Shown here: positions 1-9,354 of the stretch, one piece after another | Layout: every line of letters begins with the position of its first letter | Numbering within the stretch: position 1 is the first letter of the stretch | Assembly: GCA_027296385.1 (NCBI GenBank) | Contig: JAPUJD010000219.1 | Span: 1-9,354 of the forward strand | Reading direction: 5' to 3' | Origin: Acidobacteriota bacterium | GTDB taxonomy: Bacteria; Acidobacteriota; Thermoanaerobaculia; Multivoradales; JAHEKO01 | DNA length: 9,354 nucleotides | The notes under the pieces: model-generated | The model's database searches: none | The model's input: the letters and a program-made list of their open reading frames with translations, nothing else | What the model was told of the DNA's origin: nothing | Translations under genes and position numbers: made by a program

Positions 1-516
1 TGGCTGAAAGAAGAGGCCAAGGTTGACGTCGCGGGAATGAGCCTGGAAGAAATGCGGGATGAGGCCATTCGCCTCAACCGAGAGGGACAGATGGTAGCCC
101 CGATTCTGGGCAAGTCTATCCTTTACGACGGACGAAACGGAGAGCCCTTCGACCAGCCCATCACGGTCGGCTACATCTACATGATGAAGCTCATCCACCT
201 GGTGGAGGACAAGATTCACGCCCGTTCTACCGGCCCCTACTCACTGATTACGCAGCAGCCCCCGGGGGGCAAGGCCCAGTTTGGCGGCCAGCGTTTCGGT
301 GAGATGGAGGTCTGGGCCCTCGAGGCCTACGGCGCCGGCTACACGCTGCAAGAGCTTCTTACCGTCAAGAGCGACGACGTCGAGGGTCGCAGCAAGGCCT
401 ACGAGGCCGTCGTCAAGGGCGAAGTACCGGAGCCTCCAGGTTTGCCCGAATCATTCAACGTTCTCGTACGCGAGCTGAGAAGTCTCTGCCTCGACGTGGA
501 ACTGCTCAAGGTCTGA
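1..516 (+). CDS. rpoB: RNA polymerase beta subunit, C-terminal part (5' end outside window)
   Basis: This is the last 171 residues of the beta subunit of DNA-directed RNA polymerase; E. coli RpoB is about 1342 residues, so most of the gene lies upstream. The reading frame is open from base 1 and ends at TGA 514-516. The segment contains the near-invariant C-terminal blocks of the family: VGYIYMMKLIHLVEDKIHAR, the STGPYSLITQQP stretch, GGKAQFGGQRFGEMEVWALE and the LLTVKSDDVEGR block, ending in ESFNVLVRELRSLCLDVELL. These form the C-terminal clamp and the surface that packs against beta-prime near the active site. There is no frameshift or unusual residue in the visible part. The next gene, rpoC, starts 13 nt after the stop, the usual rpoBC arrangement and presumably one transcript. 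Identity is certain; only the true start is missing. Confidence 0.98.
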   Translation, partial: WLKEEAKVDVAGMSLEEMRDEAIRLNREGQMVAPILGKSILYDGRNGEPFDQPITVGYIYMMKLIHLVEDKIHARSTGPYSLITQQPPGGKAQFGGQRFGEMEVWALEAYGAGYTLQELLTVKSDDVEGRSKAYEAVVKGEVPEPPGLPESFNVLVRELRSLCLDVELLKV

Positions 517-529
517 AAGGGGCGTCGTC

Positions 530-4714
<4,185 letters not shown>

Positions 4715-4727
4715 CTCCGGGACGATC

Positions 4728-4772
4728 GAGACGCCGCTCGAGGAGGGCGAGCTGCCGTTTGACCTCCGGCAG
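4728..4772 (+). repeat. Decayed second copy of the RpoC acidic-tail coding sequence
   Basis: Read in the +1 frame relative to rpoC, this segment encodes ETPLEEGELPFDLRQ. It matches the genuine RpoC tail ETGLEEGELLFDFGE encoded at 4625-4669. By eye 32 of 45 bases agree. Many of the mismatches are at third codon positions and silent, as expected if both copies were once selected as protein. The offset between copies is 103 nt, one more than a multiple of three. Dropping four bases from the rpoC end (the AAGT at 4709-4712, which includes the T of the stop codon) would fuse the two copies in frame with a 99-nt (33-codon) period. It is most simply a former in-frame tail repeat cut off by a small insertion. 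Chance similarity of low-complexity acidic sequence cannot be excluded. Confidence 0.55.
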
Positions 4773-4795
4773 CCCGCCGCTGGGACAGAGCCCAG
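4751..4795 (+). terminator. Possible weak rpoC terminator: two adjacent GC-rich hairpins without a U tract
   Basis: GCTGCCG (4751-4757) pairs perfectly with CGGCAGC (4767-4773) around a 9-nt loop. CTGGG (4780-4784) pairs with CCCAG (4791-4795) around a 6-nt loop. They begin 37 nt after the rpoC stop, a typical place for 3'-end structure. Neither is followed by a run of T, so a classical intrinsic terminator is not supported. They could pause polymerase, protect the rpoBC mRNA end, or be by-products of the repeated tail sequence in which the first one lies. Confidence 0.3.
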
Positions 4796-4800
4796 GAGCT

Positions 4801-4863
4801 ACCAGTGCGAACTAGCGCGGCGTGATGCCATCGTAGGACGGCAAAAGTCCCTAGATCACTGGT
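4801..4863 (+). repeat. Imperfect inverted repeat upstream of the rpsL promoter
   Basis: ACCAGTG (4801-4807) is the reverse complement of CACTGGT (4857-4863). Further in, CTAG at 4812-4815 can pair with CTAG at 4851-4854. Inside lies a short GGAC/GTCC stem (4836-4839 with 4847-4850, loop GGCAAAA). The 7-bp outer stem recalls a tRNA acceptor arm, but length, D-arm and T-arm do not fit a tRNA. It ends 10 bp before the -35 box at 4874, so it could be the 3' structure of the rpoBC transcript or a DNA site near the promoter. The function is unknown. Confidence 0.35.
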
Positions 4864-4873
4864 GTTCGAGGGC

Positions 4874-4902
4874 TTGACGCCCATGGTCTCCGACTGTACT
4901 AT
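4874..4902 (+). promoter_or_regulatory. Sigma70-type promoter for the rpsL-rpsG-fusA-tuf genes
   Basis: TTGACG (4874-4879; 5 of 6 to the consensus -35) and TACTAT (4897-4902; 4 of 6 to the -10, with the key second A and last T kept) are separated by exactly 17 bp. The predicted start is near 4908-4909, about 155 nt before rpsL. The stretch just after the -10 is CCGCC, a GC-rich discriminator of the kind known in E. coli to make ribosomal promoters sensitive to ppGpp; that link is inference here. I see no clear A/T-rich UP element upstream. Confidence 0.65.
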
Positions 4903-4913
4903 CCGCCAGTTCC

Positions 4914-4953
4914 GCCTAGTGGTCTCTCTATGAGGTAGGAGACCCGCCTAGGC
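4914..4953 (+). promoter_or_regulatory. Leader stem-loop 1, at the very 5' end of the rpsL transcript
   Basis: An outer 6-bp stem GCCTAG/CTAGGC (4914-4919 with 4948-4953) and an inner 6-bp stem GGTCTC/GAGACC (4921-4926 with 4939-4944) are separated by a T opposite CGC internal loop, with a loop of about 12 nt. The 8-mer CCGCCTAG occurs on both sides (4912-4919 and 4944-4951). If transcription begins near 4909, the structure forms within the first 45 nt of the RNA, where it could stabilise the 5' end or serve as a protein-binding site. Confidence 0.5.
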
Positions 4954-4968
4954 TCCCATCAACTACAG

Positions 4969-5009
4969 ACAAACCTCGAAAATGCCCATCGGGTAAGGGC
5001 GAGGTTTGT
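4969..5009 (+). promoter_or_regulatory. Leader stem-loop 2, upstream of rpsL
   Basis: ACAAACCTCG (4969-4978) pairs perfectly with CGAGGTTTGT (5000-5009), a 10-bp stem. The 21-nt loop can itself form a small GCCC/GGGT or GCCC/GGGC hairpin. No T run follows (TGTGTCGTGT), so it does not look like a simple terminator. It lies about 40 nt before the rpsL Shine-Dalgarno at 5051-5056, a suitable place for translational or attenuation control by a ribosomal protein. The ligand is unknown. Confidence 0.5.
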
Positions 5010-5065
5010 GTGTGTCGTGTTGGCGGGACGTTCTGACGAAGATCTGAAAGTAGGAGTATCGCTGG

Positions 5066-5440
5066 ATGCCGACGATTCATCAGCTGGTTCGCAAGGGACG
5101 CAAGAAGCTGGTCTCGAAGACCAAGAGCCCAGCTTTGCAGTCGTCGCCTCAAAAGCGCGGTGTCTGTGTGCGGGTCTACACCCAGACACCCAAGAAGCCG
5201 AATTCGGCTCTGCGCAAGGTGGCTCGCGTCCGCCTGACCAACGGGATCGAGGTCACGACCTATATCCCCGGGGTCGGCCACAACCTGCAGGAGCACTCGA
5301 TTGTGCTCATTCGTGGCGGTCGCGTGAAGGACCTGCCGGGTGTGCGTTATCACGTCATCCGGGGGACGCTCGACGCGGTGGGGGTCGACGATCGGCGCCA
5401 GAGCCGGTCGAAGTACGGCGCCAAGCGGCCGAAGGCCTAG
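5066..5440 (+). CDS. rpsL: 30S ribosomal protein S12
   Basis: Complete 124-residue S12, the same length as in E. coli. S12 sits at the 30S decoding centre and influences accuracy and streptomycin response. The family core is visible: TPKKPNSALRKV (41-52), then RVRLTNGIEV, GHNLQEHS (71-78) and LIRGGRVKDLPGVRYH (81-96), ending in RSKYGAKRPKA. Lys43 and Lys88, where changes confer streptomycin resistance in other bacteria, are the ordinary lysines. Asp89 is the residue methylthiolated by RimO in E. coli. The ATG has TAGGAG (5051-5056) 9 nt upstream, and the protein begins with the standard MPTIHQLVRKGR. It is the first gene after the predicted promoter and structured leader, and rpsG follows after 12 nt, so the two are surely co-transcribed and probably translationally coupled. 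No anomaly seen. Confidence 0.99.
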   Translation: MPTIHQLVRKGRKKLVSKTKSPALQSSPQKRGVCVRVYTQTPKKPNSALRKVARVRLTNGIEVTTYIPGVGHNLQEHSIVLIRGGRVKDLPGVRYHVIRGTLDAVGVDDRRQSRSKYGAKRPKA

Positions 5441-5452
5441 GAAGACGACGAG

Positions 5453-5923
5453 ATGTCGAGACGAATCAAGGCCCAGAAGCGCGAGATCCTGCCGGATCCG
5501 GTCTACAACTCGCAGCTCTTGACCAAGTTCATCAACGTCGTCATGAAGGACGGCAAGAAGACCGTGGCCGAGCGAATTCTCTACGACGCCCTCGAGCAGA
5601 TCCGGGAGAAGACCGGTGACGATCCGATGATCGTCTTCAAGCAAGCGATCGAGAACGTCAAGCCGACGGTCGAGGTCAAGTCCCGCCGGGTGGGTGGCTC
5701 CACTTATCAGGTACCGATAGAAGTGCGGCCCGGACGGCGTCTGGCTTTGTCGTTTCGCTGGCTGATCGCGGCCGCGAAGGGTCGCAGTGAGAAGACCATG
5801 CGCCAGAAGATGGCCGGCGAGCTGATGGAAGCCGCCGAGCGGCGTGGCGCGGCAATCAAGAAACGCGAGGATACGCATCGTATGGCCGACGCCAACAAGG
5901 CATTTGCCCACTATCGGTGGTAG
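5453..5923 (+). CDS. rpsG: 30S ribosomal protein S7
   Basis: Complete 156-residue S7, the usual length for the short bacterial form. S7 binds the 3' major domain of 16S rRNA, starts assembly of the 30S head and contacts E-site tRNA. Family features include the N-terminal RRIKAQKREILPDP, the MKDGKKTVAERILYDAL helix, the RRVGGSTYQVPIEVRPGRR beta-hairpin region (about 78-96), the ALSFRWLIAAAKGR segment and the C-terminal DTHRMADANKAFAHYRW. The ATG is preceded by AGGAAG (5439-5444, overlapping the rpsL stop) with an 8-nt spacer. In E. coli S7 represses its operon by binding an RNA structure in a much longer rpsL-rpsG gap; here the gap is 12 nt, so that site cannot exist in the same form. fusA follows after an unusually structured 140-nt gap. 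Confidence 0.99.
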   Translation: MSRRIKAQKREILPDPVYNSQLLTKFINVVMKDGKKTVAERILYDALEQIREKTGDDPMIVFKQAIENVKPTVEVKSRRVGGSTYQVPIEVRPGRRLALSFRWLIAAAKGRSEKTMRQKMAGELMEAAERRGAAIKKREDTHRMADANKAFAHYRW

Positions 5924-5979
5924 TGGGCGCTGGTCAATAGCCGGCCCGCAGCGGCGGTCGGCAACCGGTTTTGAGTGCT

Positions 5980-6008
5980 CAGCGACAGCGGGTTACCCGC
6001 TGTCGCTG
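5980..6008 (+). terminator. Perfect 13-bp hairpin between rpsG and fusA (attenuator or processing site)
   Basis: CAGCGACAGCGGG (5980-5992) is followed by a TTA loop and its exact reverse complement CCCGCTGTCGCTG (5996-6008). Such a long perfect stem is very unlikely by chance. Only TT C follows it, so it lacks the U run of an efficient intrinsic terminator. It lies 56 nt after the rpsG stop and 55 nt before the fusA ATG. Possible roles are partial attenuation, an RNase site, or 3'-end protection of an rpsL-rpsG mRNA. Structure is certain from the sequence; function is inferred. Confidence 0.6.
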
Positions 6009-6012
6009 TTCT

Positions 6013-6030
6013 GCCCCGAAGATAAGGGGC
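6013..6030 (+). promoter_or_regulatory. Second small hairpin upstream of fusA
   Basis: GCCCC (6013-6017) pairs with GGGGC (6026-6030) around the 8-nt A-rich loop GAAGATAA. It starts 4 nt after the 13-bp hairpin and ends 33 nt before the fusA start. The pairing is short but all G-C. It may extend the upstream hairpin into a two-stem element. No function can be assigned from sequence alone. Confidence 0.35.
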
Positions 6031-6063
6031 TCAGGTCGAGAAGAGTCACTGGACGAGACGAGA

Positions 6064-8136
6064 ATGGGACGCACGGTACCACTGGAAAAGATCCGCAACA
6101 TCGGCGTCATGGCCCACATCGATGCCGGTAAGACGACGACCACGGAGCGGATCCTCTACTACACCGGAGTGAGTTACAAGATCGGCGAGGTGCACGAAGG
6201 CACAGCGACGATGGACTGGATGATCCAGGAGCAAGAGCGCGGCATCACGATCACCGCAGCGGCCACGACGTGCTTCTGGAAGGATGTCCGGATCAACATC
6301 ATCGACACTCCCGGTCACGTCGACTTTACCGCCGAGGTCGAGCGTTCCCTGCGCGTTCTCGACGGAGCGGTCGCCGTGTTCGATGCCGTCGCCGGGGTCG
6401 AGCCCCAGTCCGAGACGGTCTGGCGCCAAGCGGACAAGTACCGGGTGCCGCGCATCGCCTTCGTCAACAAGATGGATCGCGTCGGCGCTGATTTCGACCG
6501 CTGCGTCTCGATGATGCGCTCGCGTCTCGGTGCTTCGCCGGTCGTGATCCAGTTGCCCTGGGGCAAGGAAGATCACCTGCGCGGGGTCATCGATCTGGTC
6601 ACCTTGGAGGCGATCTCCTACGAGGACGAGAGCCTTGGCGCCGACTACGAGGTCGTCGACATTCCTGCCGAGTACCAGGACGCGGCCCACAAGTATCGCG
6701 AGCAGATGGTCGAGGCGATCGCCGAGACCGATGACGATCTGCTCGAAAAGTACCTGTCGGGGGATGAGGTCACCAACGACGAGTTGATCGCTGCGCTACG
6801 CCGGGCGACCATCGCCAACCGTCTGCAGCCGGTTCTGTGCGGCAGTGCCTTCAAGAACAAGGGTGTTCAGCCGCTGCTCGACGCCGTCGTGAACTACTTG
6901 CCCTCGCCGCTCGATATCTCGGCGGTTCAGGGCGTGGTGCCGGGCTCGGAGGAGCAAGTCGAGCGTTCGGCCTCGGACGACGCACCGTTCTCCGCCCTGG
7001 TCTTCAAGATCATGACCGACCCGTTTGTCGGTCACCTGGCCTACTTTCGGGTCTACTCTGGTGTCGTCGAGGCCGGTGGCTCGGTCTACAACACGGCTCG
7101 CAAGCGTACCGAGCGCATCGGACGTCTGCTCAAGATGCACGCCGACAAGCGCGAGGACATCAAGGTCGTTCGCGCCGGCGACATCGCCGCCGCGGTGGGG
7201 CTCAAGGGCGTCACGACCGGCGACACGATCTGCGATCCGAAGCACCCCGTGGTGCTCGAGTCGATCACCTTCCCCGAGCCGGTCATCGCGGTTTCTATCG
7301 AGCCCAAGACCAAGGTCGATCAGGAGAAGCTGGGAATAGCGCTCGGCAAGCTGCAGCAGGAGGATCCGACCTTCCGCGTCCACACCGATCCGGATACCGG
7401 CCAGACCCTCATCTCCGGCATGGGCGAGCTGCACCTCGAGATCATCACCGATCGCCTGCTGCGCGAGTTCAAGGTCGGCGCCAACATCGGGCGACCGCAG
7501 GTCGCCTACAAAGAGGCGGTCACCCGGGAGGCCAAGGCTGAGGGCCGTTTCGTGCGGCAGAGCGGCGGCCGCGGTCAGTTCGGTCACTGCAAGATCCGCA
7601 TCCGGCCGACCGAAGAGGAGTTCGTCTTCAACAACGAGATCAAGGGCGGCGCCATTCCGCGCGAATTCATCAAGCCCGTCGAGCAGGGAATTCGCGAGGC
7701 GATGGAGACCGGGCCGCTGGCCGGTTACCCGATGGCCAATGTGGAGATCGACCTCTACGACGGCTCATACCACGATGTCGATTCGTCGGAGGTGGCTTTC
7801 AAGATCGCTGGCTCGATGGCGTTCAAGGAGGCCTGCAAGCATGCCGGCCTAGTGCTTCTCGAGCCGATCATGGACGTCGAGGTCGTCACCCCCGAGGCCT
7901 ACATGGGTGACGTCATCGGCGACATCACCTCCCGTCGCGGCCGCGTCCAGCAGATGGAAACTCGGGGCAACGCGCAAGTCATCTCCTGCCGCGTGCCCCT
8001 GGCCGAGATGTTCGGTTACGCCACCGACCTGCGGTCCGAGACCCAGGGCCGGGCGACCTTCACCATGCAGTTCGCCAACTACGAGCAGGCGCCGAAGTCA
8101 GTCAGTGAAGAGGTCGTGGCCAAGGCTGCCGGCTAG
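6064..8136 (+). CDS. fusA: Translation elongation factor G
   Basis: Complete 690-residue EF-G, the GTPase that moves tRNAs and mRNA through the ribosome and helps recycle ribosomes with RRF. G-domain motifs are all present: AHIDAGKT (17-24), RGITI (59-63), DTPGH (81-85), NKMD (135-138) and SAFKNKG (from 261). Domain II follows, then III, then domain IV with GGRGQFGHCKIRIRP and the tip His570-Asp571 (YHDVDSSEVAF), then domain V with the TSRRGRVQQMETRG stretch. The start is set at ATG 6064 because the family N-terminus (PLEKIRNIGVMAHID) begins right there. The frame is open upstream to a TTG at 5971, but that extension would translate the hairpins and has no family similarity. The Shine-Dalgarno is weak (only GGA or GAG within 6051-6058), unlike its neighbours. 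GTC and ACC are its preferred Val and Thr codons, in contrast with tuf. Confidence 0.98.
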   Translation: MGRTVPLEKIRNIGVMAHIDAGKTTTTERILYYTGVSYKIGEVHEGTATMDWMIQEQERGITITAAATTCFWKDVRINIIDTPGHVDFTAEVERSLRVLDGAVAVFDAVAGVEPQSETVWRQADKYRVPRIAFVNKMDRVGADFDRCVSMMRSRLGASPVVIQLPWGKEDHLRGVIDLVTLEAISYEDESLGADYEVVDIPAEYQDAAHKYREQMVEAIAETDDDLLEKYLSGDEVTNDELIAALRRATIANRLQPVLCGSAFKNKGVQPLLDAVVNYLPSPLDISAVQGVVPGSEEQVERSASDDAPFSALVFKIMTDPFVGHLAYFRVYSGVVEAGGSVYNTARKRTERIGRLLKMHADKREDIKVVRAGDIAAAVGLKGVTTGDTICDPKHPVVLESITFPEPVIAVSIEPKTKVDQEKLGIALGKLQQEDPTFRVHTDPDTGQTLISGMGELHLEIITDRLLREFKVGANIGRPQVAYKEAVTREAKAEGRFVRQSGGRGQFGHCKIRIRPTEEEFVFNNEIKGGAIPREFIKPVEQGIREAMETGPLAGYPMANVEIDLYDGSYHDVDSSEVAFKIAGSMAFKEACKHAGLVLLEPIMDVEVVTPEAYMGDVIGDITSRRGRVQQMETRGNAQVISCRVPLAEMFGYATDLRSETQGRATFTMQFANYEQAPKSVSEEVVAKAAG

Positions 8137-8162
8137 GGACTCGAGGATTCCGAGGAGAGATC

Positions 8163-9353
<1,191 letters not shown>

Positions 9354-9354
9354 T

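Larger units (their letters stand above)
4715..5065 (+). other. 351-nt non-coding stretch between rpoC and rpsL
   Basis: No protein gene is convincing here. From 5' to 3' the stretch holds a decayed copy of the rpoC tail (about 4728-4772), two short GC-rich hairpins (4751-4773 and 4780-4795), an imperfect inverted repeat (4801-4863), a sigma70-type promoter (4874-4902), and a leader with two stem-loops (4914-4953 and 4969-5009) running to the rpsL ribosome binding site. In Firmicutes a small L7Ae-family gene often sits in this place; none is present. A frame is open through 4713-4877, but after the tail-like part it loses any resemblance to a protein and has no start codon or ribosome binding site of its own. 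Confidence 0.8.

Noticed and set aside
4801..4873. Possible tRNA: 7-bp acceptor-like stem and a TTCGA close by at 4865-4869
   Set aside because: The paired span is only 63 nt, the TTCGA lies outside it, there are no matching T-stem, D-arm or anticodon arms, and no CCA-adjacent acceptor geometry.
4982..4996. Tiny ORF ATG CCC ATC GGG TAA in the loop of leader stem-loop 2, and ATG AGG TAG at 4930-4938 in the loop of stem-loop 1
   Set aside because: Neither has a Shine-Dalgarno sequence, and such short ATG-to-stop strings arise easily by chance. Worth reviving only if ribosome profiling shows initiation there.
4928..5911. 327-codon minus-strand open frame across rpsG, rpsL and the leader
   Set aside because: It runs antisense to two certain ribosomal-protein genes and the regulatory leader, resembles no family I know, and is explained by GC-rich codon shadowing.
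5971..5999. TTGAGT with a -10-like TACCCG 17 bp later as a fusA promoter
   Set aside because: The -10 match is poor and the spacer is the long perfect hairpin, so the resemblance is better explained by chance.
5971..6063. Upstream TTG start that would extend EF-G by 31 residues
   Set aside because: The extension translates the two hairpins, has no similarity to EF-G N-termini, and the family start sequence begins at ATG 6064.

Overview
This is a GC-rich bacterial chromosomal window carrying a core information-processing cluster, all on the + strand: the end of rpoB, complete rpoC, then the 'str' genes rpsL, rpsG, fusA and tuf. All six coding regions are recognisable by strong family motifs and are intact apart from rpoB, which is cut by the window start. 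I see no mobile element, CRISPR array, tRNA or rRNA gene, and no defence or otherwise novel protein system.

Organism: most codons end in G or C. RpoC carries a large insert after the trigger loop, roughly residues 945-1117, of the barrel-sandwich type found in Proteobacteria, Acidobacteriota and relatives and absent from Firmicutes and Actinobacteria. The RpoB end is not distinctive. I lean towards Acidobacteriota or a deltaproteobacterial-type lineage, but this is a judgement from general protein features and not a measured placement.

Layout: rpoB (1-516) and rpoC (530-4714) are 13 nt apart, with a Shine-Dalgarno sequence between them. A 351-nt non-coding stretch (4715-5065) follows. Its first part holds what looks like a decayed, frame-shifted second copy of the RpoC acidic tail and some GC-rich hairpins. 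Its second part has a good sigma70-type promoter (4874-4902) and an mRNA leader of about 155 nt with two strong stem-loops before rpsL. rpsL (5066-5440) and rpsG (5453-5923) are only 12 nt apart. A 140-nt gap with a perfect 13-bp hairpin and a second smaller hairpin separates rpsG from fusA (6064-8136). tuf (8163-9353) follows after 26 nt, and the window ends one base after its stop codon.

How they work together: RpoB and RpoC are the two large RNA polymerase subunits. S12 and S7 are 30S proteins of the decoding centre and the head. EF-G drives translocation and EF-Tu delivers aminoacyl-tRNA. The promoter and leader suggest that the ribosomal/elongation-factor genes have their own start and probably their own feedback control, with possible read-through from rpoBC.

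The points most worth a second look are non-coding or compositional: the RpoC tail relic, the structured rpsL leader combined with the lack of room for an E. coli-type S7 site between rpsL and rpsG, the rpsG-fusA hairpins, and the sharply different codon choice of tuf compared with fusA, with an apparent switch near its 3' end.
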